Shown here: in pieces, positions 20,698-26,600 of the stretch | Position numbering within the stretch: position 1 is the first letter of the stretch | How the letters are laid out: each line of letters starts with the position of its first letter | Source: a virus | Virus record (IMG/VR): IMGVR_UViG_3300030329_000680 | Coordinates: 1-26,600 of that record | Direction: 5' to 3' (one strand) | DNA: 26,600 bases | Notes under the pieces: generated by a model | The model's input: only the letters and a program-made list of their open reading frames with translations | Database searches by the model: none | Told to the model about the DNA's origin: nothing | Made by a program: the position numbers and the translations under genes

Positions 20698-22169
20698 TTT
20701 TTTAGTTGAATAGTTATTATCTCATAGTTAAAATTTTCTTCGTTATAAATTTTAATTCTTTCAATGAGGTGATTAAGAGTATAATTTCTCTTAGATTTGT
20801 ATGTGCAATCATCAGAGATATCATATAGAGTAGCTTTTACTTTGTCTTTTCCTTTTCTTAAGACCCTGCCGATGGACTGGAGATTCCTAATCCTGGACTT
20901 GGAGGGACTGGCGAAGATGATGTTGTGCAGCCGCTTAATGTTAATCCCAGTACTAAAAGTACCATAACTCGCAATGATGATCGCATTTGATTCCTCCTCT
21001 GTAATTTCTCTAACTAATTCTCTTTCACTAGTGTCTACACCACCATGAATAAAAAATACTTTACGATCACCTTTCTTATTATTATTTATTAAATCATAAA
21101 GCACCTGTCCATGTGCTTCAACTCTAGAAAATAATACTAAGGTATTTCCTTTTAGATCTAAGGATAGATTTTTAATAAATTTATTTCTTTGTTCATGAGT
21201 TATAAGATATTCAATTTCATCTTGATATGTTTCAAATTTCTTTTCTGGATGTTTAAGTACAATACACTGAATATCTAATTGAGAAAGATGTCCTTGTCTC
21301 ATTAGTTCTTCTGTTTTGGTTACTTTGTATGATGGTCCAAATAATCCTTCTAAGACCCACTTATGCGTCTGTGTGCCGTCTAATGTTCCAGTGAATCCAA
21401 ATCTATACTTAGCATGATGTAATTTAGTCATTATAGATACTAAAGACTTCGACTTAAATAGGTGGGCTTCATCTCCTATAACTACATTATAATCTTCAAA
21501 AAATGAACGTTCTAATTTATAGACTGATTGCCAAGTAGTAATTGTAACTGGAAATTCGTTTGTTTTTTCTTTCCCTGCATATATCTTGTGACAATATGAC
21601 TCAGCATCCCAACCATAATCTAAAAAGTCCTTATACATCTGTTCTACGAGAGATGTCGTTGGAACAACTAAAAGGATTTTTTGTCCTTTCTCAACATAAT
21701 ATCTTACAAGAGAGTAAATCATCAAAGATTTGCCTGAAGCAGTGGGTGATATCAATAGCTTTCTATTATGTCTTAAGGCATCGTATACTCCCTCTACTTG
21801 GTATTTCCTTGGTTGATGACTGCAAATAGACTGCATATAATCTTTCACACCAGCATATGATATTCCATCATTAACCTCAAAAGGAGCACCATAGTAATCA
21901 TTATCTTCAAACTTATATGTGTAATCGTGTCTATCACAGAAAGCAATAATCTTATCTAATAATCCTACATATATCTTCTTTGACCTCAGATCAAATAGGT
22001 GGATCTCTCCATTCCAATTCCTATTCCGATATTGAGGCATGAACTTTGCACCCTCTACCTCAAAGGTAAAGTAGTCTCTCAACTCATACTCAATATGAGG
22101 TTCTGAATTAATTTTTAAAAATACTTCGTTGGCCTTAGATATTACAACATTGGCCGTTGTGTCAATCAC
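20694..22169 (-). CDS. uvsW: DNA/RNA helicase UvsW
   Basis: UvsW is a superfamily 2 helicase that unwinds branched DNA and R-loops; in T4 it helps switch from origin- to recombination-dependent replication. The 491-residue protein (T4: about 500) has an N-terminal DNA-binding domain, motif I 'SPTASGKS' (141-148), motif II 'DEAH' (233-236), motif III 'GFTGT' and motif VI 'QSIGRVLRKG'. The start is a GTG at 22169, since upstream ATG frames stop at once. Just before it are a hairpin and a late-promoter-like box, which fits T4, where uvsW is late. Confidence 0.96.
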   Translation of the reverse strand: MIDTTANVVISKANEVFLKINSEPHIEYELRDYFTFEVEGAKFMPQYRNRNWNGEIHLFDLRSKKIYVGLLDKIIAFCDRHDYTYKFEDNDYYGAPFEVNDGISYAGVKDYMQSICSHQPRKYQVEGVYDALRHNRKLLISPTASGKSLMIYSLVRYYVEKGQKILLVVPTTSLVEQMYKDFLDYGWDAESYCHKIYAGKEKTNEFPVTITTWQSVYKLERSFFEDYNVVIGDEAHLFKSKSLVSIMTKLHHAKYRFGFTGTLDGTQTHKWVLEGLFGPSYKVTKTEELMRQGHLSQLDIQCIVLKHPEKKFETYQDEIEYLITHEQRNKFIKNLSLDLKGNTLVLFSRVEAHGQVLYDLINNNKKGDRKVFFIHGGVDTSERELVREITEEESNAIIIASYGTFSTGINIKRLHNIIFASPSKSRIRNLQSIGRVLRKGKDKVKATLYDISDDCTYKSKRNYTLNHLIERIKIYNEENFNYEIITIQLKK

Positions 22170-22172
22170 CTA

Positions 22173-22197
22173 ACCCATGCATCTATGGGTATTTATT
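22173..22197 (-). promoter_or_regulatory. uvsW late-promoter-like motif and start-site hairpin
   Basis: AATAAATA (22197-22190) is one base from TATAAATA. Directly after it ACCCAT (22190-22185) pairs with ATGGGT (22178-22173) around a 6-base loop, three bases before the GTG. The only SD-like GGG is in the 3' arm. A late start near 22183 would lose the 5' arm and free the site. Confidence 0.55.
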
Positions 22198-22205
22198 AAG
22201 TATTG

Positions 22206-22643
22206 TCAACCCAGTCCAGAATTAAATCTCATAAACTCAATTGCGTTCTTTATCTGAAATGTTCTGTTCTGTATAACCTTAAGAATACTTTCTAAGTATA
22301 CCAACATTGTATCATAGTAGTCGATCTTTAAATTTGAATTAGAAAGCTTCTCATCTGCATCAAGATACTTAGTCATTGTATCTTTATCTCTTATCTTCTT
22401 TGGGAAAGGATTTTCAATATAAACATCAGGATCTGCTTTCCCACTAAAATACTCATACCGTTCATGACGGATATTCTTTCTTTGTTGTTCTGCTTTCTTT
22501 CTTAAAAGGAATATAGTATTATATAATTCAAAATACTTTGCATGAAGAGAGGGGATATTTAATGACTCATCATGTAGATTATCTCTGTCTATTTCTGCAT
22601 CTTTTTCCCACATCTCTTGAATAGAATCAAGAGTTATACTCAT
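22206..22643 (-). CDS. uvsY: Recombination mediator UvsY
   Basis: UvsY loads the UvsX recombinase on ssDNA coated with gp32 and is hexameric. The 145-residue protein (T4: 137) shows the T4 layout: an N-terminal 'SIQEMWEKDAEIDRDNL', a basic 'RKKAEQQRKNIRHERYEYFS' DNA-binding helix, 'YYDTMLVYLESILKVIQNRT' and the final 'FQIKNAIEFMRFNSGLG'. It overlaps the gp3-like gene by ATGA and precedes uvsW, as in T4. Confidence 0.93.
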   Translation of the reverse strand: MSITLDSIQEMWEKDAEIDRDNLHDESLNIPSLHAKYFELYNTIFLLRKKAEQQRKNIRHERYEYFSGKADPDVYIENPFPKKIRDKDTMTKYLDADEKLSNSNLKIDYYDTMLVYLESILKVIQNRTFQIKNAIEFMRFNSGLG

Positions 22644-23197
22644 AGTTTATTGCCAGATAAATCAGTAATGTTATATAAAGTATACTTGAAAGTAGCGTCT
22701 GCTGTCAAGTAAGATATATCTTCATCAGTAGCATCAAATTCTAATGTGGATAATGAACTTGGCCACATCTCTTGAAATTTTACTTTAAAATTAGGATTCT
22801 GTGAACTAGTTAAAATTTCTAAGGTTGCATCAGAAAAAAAACTTTCTGTGGATTTATCTGGTTGTGCTATATCAAAATCTTTTTTCTGCCAGTCTTTAAT
22901 CTCTTCTAAACTTTCAGGAAACCCTAATGCCCTCATCCAGTTAAAAATTTCTAGATAATTAGCAAGATTCTCATCAACCAAAAATCTTATACTAAAATCT
23001 TCAAATTGAATCTTATCTCCTGGTAGAGGAATATCTCTCAAGTATGTTGGTTGTTCAGCAACACCAAGAGTCATCTGGGGTATATTAACCTGATTACCAA
23101 AGAAAGACACCTTGGGTGCTTTATCCATTATAAATTTAAACCCAGTAGGTGATAAAAAATTTCTATTCTTTATCTGCTTATCGTATATACTAGCCAT
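22640..23197 (-). CDS. 3: gp3-like tail completion protein (tail-tube fold)
   Basis: In T4-like cyanophages the gene between the capsid gene and uvsY is usually annotated gp3, the tail completion/sheath stabiliser that caps the tail tube. The 185-residue protein (T4 gp3: about 176) fits the tail-tube-type pattern: 'KVSFFGNQVNIPQMTLGVAE', 'LPGDKIQFEDFSIRFLVDEN', a 'FNWMRALGFPESLEEI' helix, and 'FQEMWPSSLSTLEFDATDED' then 'YLTADATFKYTLYNI'. The WPSSLS block resembles the tail tube gp19. It could be another tail-tube-fold protein. TCTAAATA (23220-23213) lies 16 bases upstream. Confidence 0.65.
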   Translation of the reverse strand: MASIYDKQIKNRNFLSPTGFKFIMDKAPKVSFFGNQVNIPQMTLGVAEQPTYLRDIPLPGDKIQFEDFSIRFLVDENLANYLEIFNWMRALGFPESLEEIKDWQKKDFDIAQPDKSTESFFSDATLEILTSSQNPNFKVKFQEMWPSSLSTLEFDATDEDISYLTADATFKYTLYNITDLSGNKL

Positions 23198-23212
23198 TCC
23201 AAGTTTTTTAAT

Positions 23213-23220
23213 TATTTAGA
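23213..23220 (-). promoter_or_regulatory. Late-promoter-like TCTAAATA before gp3-like
   Basis: TCTAAATA on the minus strand has two mismatches to TATAAATA but contains CTAAATA, also found before gp22. It lies between the terminator of the 86-aa unit and the gene. Confidence 0.45.
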
Positions 23221-23221
23221 C

Positions 23222-23249
23222 AAAAAAAGAGGCCCCCGAAGGAGCCTCT
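23222..23249 (-). terminator. Terminator of the 86-aa unit
   Basis: A 9-bp stem with one G-T pair (minus strand 23249-23241 with 23236-23228), a UUCG loop and T7 (23228-23222) form a strong terminator. The other strand also has T5 after the stem, so it may act in both directions. Confidence 0.9.
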
Positions 23250-23258
23250 CTTTTTATC

Positions 23259-23519
23259 TTAGTTGCATATGTGGTCAACAAAATATCCCCACACGGGGTT
23301 TTGAACTGCTTTAGTTCTATATTGACCAGCATATTGAGCAGGGATTGTGGGACGTTTTTTACCAGCTCTTACTAGAGATTCCTCTACAGGTACGATAAAT
23401 CCTTTACCTACAGGGCATGTGGCCCATCTAACATCTCTAGGTTTTTTTCCTTTTCCAAAAGGAACAATATTAGGATCGTTTGGATCCAAAAAATCTGCGT
23501 TTACGAAGTTCATAAGCAT
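23259..23519 (-). CDS. Small protein of unknown function (86 aa), own unit
   Basis: The gene sits alone between two terminators with its own sigma70-type promoter. Starts ATG at 23519 and at 23513 (Met3) are both possible; no Shine-Dalgarno is seen. The protein begins 'NADFLDPNDPNIVPFGKGKK'. It then has 'KGFIVPVEESLVRAGKKRPT' and 'YRTKA..NPVWGYFVDHI', a pattern that recalls short phage proteins with a small beta-rich DNA-binding fold ending in aromatic Gly-Tyr. The pair of Cys may be structural. The unusually separate regulation suggests an early or regulated protein. I do not know the family. Confidence 0.72.
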   Translation of the reverse strand: MLMNFVNADFLDPNDPNIVPFGKGKKPRDVRWATCPVGKGFIVPVEESLVRAGKKRPTIPAQYAGQYRTKAVQNPVWGYFVDHICN

Positions 23520-23551
23520 AACGGTTAATTAACTACTGTTGTCAAATGCCC

Positions 23552-23625
23552 TTGTCTTAATATACGTTGAGCGATTAAGTAGGACAAACGAAAGAGCAAA
23601 TATGAGACAGTGACTTGATTTCGTT
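23552..23625 (-). promoter_or_regulatory. Structured leader of the 86-aa unit
   Basis: From the predicted start near 23625 a 105-base leader can form two stems. The first is AACGAAA/TTTCGTT (23625-23619 with 23593-23587, on the complement). The second joins TTGT plus CTTAAT (minus strand 23587-23584 and 23579-23574) with ATTAAG plus ACAA (23561-23552) and has a 4-base bulge. It may control translation or RNA stability. Confidence 0.4.
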
Positions 23626-23631
23626 GCTACT

Positions 23632-23659
23632 ACTATAGCACAACCATTTCAAAAGTCAA
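23632..23659 (-). promoter_or_regulatory. sigma70-type promoter of the 86-aa unit
   Basis: TTGACT (23659-23654), a 16-base spacer ending in TGC and TATAGT (23637-23632) match an extended -10 sigma70 promoter. It begins seven bases after the gp23 terminator. Confidence 0.75.
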
Positions 23660-23665
23660 GTGGAC

Positions 23666-23697
23666 AAAAAAAAGACCCTCCCGAAGGAGAGTCTTTT
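23666..23697 (-). terminator. gp23 terminator
   Basis: A stem of about 9-12 bp with one G-T pair (minus strand 23697-23686 with 23681-23670), a UUCG loop and T8 (23673-23666) follow the gp23 stop by about 30 bases. It ends the head-gene transcript. Confidence 0.92.
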
Positions 23698-23724
23698 GTG
23701 TAAGAGGATATATATCCTTTCTTC

Positions 23725-25188
23725 TTACATAAGGTTCTTAACAGCAACACGTCTGTAGTAACGGTTAGCGTTAATGTGTAGAACACCAAGTCCTTGACCT
23801 TTACCATCGGCAAATGGGTTCGCAACGATTCCGTAACGAGTCTTAAATCCGATTTTTGGCTGGAAACTGTTCTCTCCAACTGCACGAACCATCTGTAGTG
23901 GAACGTATGGGCAGTAGAATATTCCAGCGTCATAAGGTGAAGTACCTTTATAACCAACAACGTAGTACTGGTTACCTGGAGTTGTGTTACCTAACTGAGA
24001 AGCACCACCAATGTTAGCAGCATAAGGGTCAATGTAGACTCTATACTTACCTTGAAGAACACCAGCGAATGTGTTTCCAGTCTCGTCAACGTTAAGGTTA
24101 GCATTAAGTGCTGGAGTGTAATCAAGTACACCTGCCATTGTTAATGCGGAAGCAACGTCTGCAGAGCAAAGGATGATGTTACCCTTTCCACGACGAGTTC
24201 TTTGAGCGATTGCGTTAGCATCTCTCTCGATCTGGAATAGAAGTCCTTTGAACTTCTCAACAGACCAACGACCATTTGAGTCAACATCTAGGTCGAATAC
24301 ACCAGCAGTAGCGGTGTTTTGGACAGCACCTTGTTCAGCAACCTTGTAGATAGTTCTGATAACTTCTCTGTTAATTTCAGCAAGTATCTCAGTACTAAGG
24401 ATGTTAGCAAGTTCTGCTTCTGCATTAAGACCGTGGATTGCCTTAAGGTCTTGAGCAAGCTCTAGTGAGTACTCAGCCTTTAACGCACGAGACTTCGCAG
24501 TAACAGTGACCTTCTCGATTGAGAATGCCATCTGGTTGAACGCCTTGTCACCAGTGCCGTGAAGATTCTCAGAATCTCCAGTCTTCATACCCTGACCAAC
24601 GTTGTATGGTGAAGGATCTGAAGTAGCAGTACCAACTGGGTTAAGTACAGATGGGTTGTTACCAGACTGTGCAGTTGTACCTAAACCAACACCACCATCA
24701 GTGGCAGAGTCGAGGTCATAACCTGCATCCTGTCCTGAGAATGCTGAATCTGGTTCGTTGTAGAATGCTTCTGTGCTTTCCTGACCACCTGATCCACCAG
24801 ACATGGCGTTGTACTTGGATCTCATCGCAAAGATAAGTCCAGTAGGACCACTCATTGGTTGAACACCAGCAAGGTCATATGCGACCAAGTTTGGCATTGA
24901 ACGACGAATAAGACTGATTAGAACGGGGTCGAAACCAGCTTGTGGACCTGCAGCAGTTGCATCACTACCAAAACCACCTTGAGCACCTGCGGCGTTTGCG
25001 TGGTTAGTAGGAACTGCTTCGTTGAGCATACCGCTTTGACCGAAAGCAGTAGACTCTCTTAAAAATTTTTCTTGGTTTTCTAGCAGGACGGCCGTTACGG
25101 CTCTACGATGGGGATCTTTAATTTCTTCGCAACCTTCATGGTTAAGAAGAGGTGCCCACTTTTCCTGCAACTGTTCTGATTGGAACAT
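23725..25188 (-). CDS. 23: Major capsid protein gp23
   Basis: gp23 forms the hexamers of the T4-type head. The 487-residue protein (T4: 521) is the usual cyanophage form. It begins 'MFQSEQLQEKWAPLLNHEG', and the propeptide should be cut by gp21 at Leu55-Asn56-Glu57|Ala58, since 'MLNEAVP' fits (L/I)-x-E|(A/G/S). 'DPVLISLIRRSMPNLVAYDL', 'GPTGLIFAMRSKYN' and 'LVAYDLAGVQPMSGPTGL' are hallmarks of the family. The Asp/Gly/Ser-rich 130-200 region is the variable insertion domain. GGT in an otherwise weak ribosome region precedes the ATG, and TTTAAATA lies 37 bases upstream. Confidence 0.98.
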   Translation of the reverse strand: MFQSEQLQEKWAPLLNHEGCEEIKDPHRRAVTAVLLENQEKFLRESTAFGQSGMLNEAVPTNHANAAGAQGGFGSDATAAGPQAGFDPVLISLIRRSMPNLVAYDLAGVQPMSGPTGLIFAMRSKYNAMSGGSGGQESTEAFYNEPDSAFSGQDAGYDLDSATDGGVGLGTTAQSGNNPSVLNPVGTATSDPSPYNVGQGMKTGDSENLHGTGDKAFNQMAFSIEKVTVTAKSRALKAEYSLELAQDLKAIHGLNAEAELANILSTEILAEINREVIRTIYKVAEQGAVQNTATAGVFDLDVDSNGRWSVEKFKGLLFQIERDANAIAQRTRRGKGNIILCSADVASALTMAGVLDYTPALNANLNVDETGNTFAGVLQGKYRVYIDPYAANIGGASQLGNTTPGNQYYVVGYKGTSPYDAGIFYCPYVPLQMVRAVGENSFQPKIGFKTRYGIVANPFADGKGQGLGVLHINANRYYRRVAVKNLM

Positions 25189-25224
25189 TTGCTTGTTACC
25201 TATAAGTGTTTAAAGTTTGTTTAA

Positions 25225-25232
25225 TATTTAAA
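25225..25232 (-). promoter_or_regulatory. Possible gp23 late-promoter motif TTTAAATA
   Basis: TTTAAATA on the minus strand is one base from TATAAATA. It lies 37 bases before the gp23 ATG in the gp22-gp23 gap, where T4 also has a strong late promoter. Confidence 0.45.
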
Positions 25233-25240
25233 TCAGTTGA

Positions 25241-26353
25241 CTACTTAAATGCTGAAAGAGTCTTCATATAAGATGCCATTGATCCAGAATGAATTTCTGG
25301 TGCAGAAGCTTCTCCTTCTGTAAGAGTTTCAGTCTTTGAAGTAGATGAAGTCTTTGAAGTGAAATAAGATTCCTTCAATGTCTCCAGTTTGTCACGATAA
25401 GTTGCCTCACTTTCAAACTCTACACTTTCAGCAAGTGAAGCGAGCTTCTCTTTCTGAGTAGCAGCAAGGCCACCAGAAACAGATTCTAAGATACCATCAG
25501 CAACGGACTCTGCGAGTCTACCGTTTAATGTGATATTCTTCTCAATTTGCTCATTGAGTTTGGTCTCCATATCATCTAATTTTTCTACCATGCTTTCTAG
25601 CACATCATATTTATCTTCAGGGATTGATACATAATTTTCTTCAAAGAGACTTCTCATTCCAGTAAGGAATGATTCAGTCAATTCTGTTTTGAGTCCGTGC
25701 TCGATGGCGAGTTGATTTTCTTCCATCCACTCGTCAGATACGTACTCAAGATATGAGTCTACACGCTCAGTAAGTGCTTCTTTTTCTTCAGCAACTTCTT
25801 CAGCGAGTTTTTCTGCGTACTCCTCCTCAAGAGTAGCACGTATTTCAGAAATCTTTGAGTTAATAGCAGCTTCAAAGATTGTCTTTGCTTTTGCTTTAAA
25901 CTCTTCGGTGAGTTCTTCACCACCGAGAAGAGCATTAACATCATCTTCGATGTTAATTTCTTCTGTTGCTTCTGCTTCAGAAACTACTTCATCAGTAGTA
26001 ACTTCGTCTTCGGCAACTACATCACCTTGGATCTCTTCTTCCTCTTTAAATTTCTTTGCAGTAGGCATTGCTTGATCTCCAGGTTTTGCTCCTTTGTTAA
26101 CTACATCTCGGACTTGCTTCAGAGAGCCACCAGGTGTCTTCAACTTAGCAGAATCATTATCTACTTTGTAGTTTTCTGGTGTTGGACCACCTAAATCCTC
26201 AAAAGGTGGTGTATTCCCTGGTGTCGAAACACCTGATGGATTACTACCTTCTTTTGGAAGTGCCATATCTCCAGCTGCTGCATTTGCATTTACAGCAGTC
26301 TTGGATTGCTTTACGTCCTCTTCCATTCTTTGTAATGTTGTGCCACGAGACAT
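25241..26353 (-). CDS. 22: Prohead core scaffold protein gp22
   Basis: gp22 is the main scaffold inside the T4 prohead and is degraded by gp21 as the head matures. The 370-residue protein is longer than T4 gp22 (269) but has the expected composition: a Pro/Gly-rich N-terminus, an acidic low-complexity section (about 100-135), and long charged helices ('EEYAEKLAEEVAEEKEALTE'). Several gp21-type sites are present, such as Leu-Ala-Glu|Ser ('GRLAESVADG' and 'SLAESVEF'). It lies between gp21 and gp23, as in T4. The C-terminal 'HSGSMASYMKTLSAFK' is typical of cyanophage gp22. Confidence 0.95.
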   Translation of the reverse strand: MSRGTTLQRMEEDVKQSKTAVNANAAAGDMALPKEGSNPSGVSTPGNTPPFEDLGGPTPENYKVDNDSAKLKTPGGSLKQVRDVVNKGAKPGDQAMPTAKKFKEEEEIQGDVVAEDEVTTDEVVSEAEATEEINIEDDVNALLGGEELTEEFKAKAKTIFEAAINSKISEIRATLEEEYAEKLAEEVAEEKEALTERVDSYLEYVSDEWMEENQLAIEHGLKTELTESFLTGMRSLFEENYVSIPEDKYDVLESMVEKLDDMETKLNEQIEKNITLNGRLAESVADGILESVSGGLAATQKEKLASLAESVEFESEATYRDKLETLKESYFTSKTSSTSKTETLTEGEASAPEIHSGSMASYMKTLSAFK

Positions 26354-26386
26354 TTGTAAACTCTCCGATTCCTGTAATTAAACCTA

Positions 26387-26397
26387 TATTTATTTAG
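26387..26397 (-). promoter_or_regulatory. Late-promoter-like motif before gp22
   Basis: The minus strand reads CTAAATAAATA, containing both CTAAATA and AATAAATA. It lies in the 49-base gap between gp21 and gp22, 34 bases before the gp22 ATG. Confidence 0.5.
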
Positions 26398-26402
26398 AAG
26401 TT

Positions 26403-26600
26403 TTATATGTTTGATAAGAAATCATTAAATAACGAGAGTTTTTTCTCGTCTAATGCTTTCTGATCAACCAAAGTATTGATGGTTTTGTAGGTTTTTTCTA
26501 CGAACTTCTCACGCAAAATACCACCATCCCATACCCAATCCTTACCTTCCATAATTCCCTCAACAAAAGCATCAGGAGCAGAAGGATCAGCAACGATATC
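26403..26600 (-). CDS. 21: Prohead protease gp21 (C-terminal 65 residues)
   Basis: Only the C-terminal part of this gene is in the window; the start and the catalytic residues are beyond the right edge. The 65 visible residues include 'DPSAPDAFVEGIMEGKDWVW', a charged helix 'LREKFVEKTYKTINTL' and 'EKKLSLFNDFLSNI'. They fit the end of cyanophage gp21, a serine protease that cuts gp22, gp23 and internal proteins. The frame ends at TAA (26405-26403), and the gp22 late motif follows. The assignment is by position and C-terminal look and is secure from its neighbours. Confidence 0.85.
   Translation of the reverse strand, partial: DIVADPSAPDAFVEGIMEGKDWVWDGGILREKFVEKTYKTINTLVDQKALDEKKLSLFNDFLSNI

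Noticed and set aside
22173-22190. Hairpin between uvsY and uvsW as a terminator
   Set aside because: No T-run follows on the minus strand; position fits translation control better.
1-26600. tRNA genes, CRISPR arrays, insertion sequences or an integrase
   Set aside because: No cloverleaf, spaced direct repeats, transposase or recombinase was seen; recurrent short motifs are promoters and terminators.

Overview
This window is a piece of the genome of a T4-like myovirus that very probably infects marine picocyanobacteria (a cyanophage of Prochlorococcus or Synechococcus). The T4 signature is a run of recognisable orthologues: clamp gp45, clamp loader gp44/gp62, RegA, gp46/gp47, late sigma gp55, UvsW, UvsY, a gp3-like tail protein, major capsid gp23, scaffold gp22 and the end of protease gp21. 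The cyanobacterial link comes from accessory genes: Hsp20, 2OG-Fe(II) oxygenase, PurN, a CobS/CobT-like pair, a DUF3110-like protein, a PsbN-like membrane protein and an NdhS-like SH3 protein. The DNA is AT-rich, and every convincing gene lies on the minus strand, so transcription reads from high to low coordinates.

Layout in order of transcription (right to left). Head genes: gp21 (C-terminal part only), gp22 and gp23, closed by a UUCG-loop terminator near 23670. A separate one-gene unit (86 aa, sigma70-type promoter, structured leader, own terminator) follows. Then come gp3-like, uvsY, uvsW and an Sm-like protein, with late-promoter-like motifs before gp3 and uvsW. A sigma70 promoter near 20235 starts gp55, gp47, a DUF3110-like gene, gp46, a shortened nucleotide-sugar dehydrogenase and an NAD-dependent epimerase, ending at a terminator near 14995. 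The cobT unit (cobT, ndhS-like, small genes, purN, small genes, and a predicted internal capsid protein with its own late motif) ends near 10100. The cobS unit carries cobS, a DUF3310 protein, gp45, several small genes, gp44, a PsbN-like gene, a DruA/DUF4338-like gene, gp62, regA and a 2OG oxygenase. A late one-gene unit (51 aa, twin CX3C), the hsp20 unit and a tandem pair of Sm-like genes fill the left end.

The genome is tightly tiled. At least 15 junctions are four-base ATGA overlaps, and five complete genes of 27 to 57 codons plus one edge-truncated gene fit between or overlap longer genes. With these included there is no gene-free stretch over 300 bases. No tRNA, rRNA, CRISPR array, insertion sequence or integrase was seen.

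The points most worth a second look are these. (1) A predicted internal capsid protein has a T4-type targeting peptide and gp21 cleavage site. (2) A DruA/DUF4338-like gene sits inside the clamp-loader operon. (3) There are three Sm/Hfq-like paralogues. (4) A consensus sigma70 promoter is built into a terminator hairpin, and several other terminators are closely followed by a -10 box. (5) A late-promoter/hairpin arrangement at uvsW resembles the T4 switch that hides ribosome binding sites on early transcripts. (6) The cobS and cobT leaders match. All family calls are from reading the sequence and were not checked against any database.
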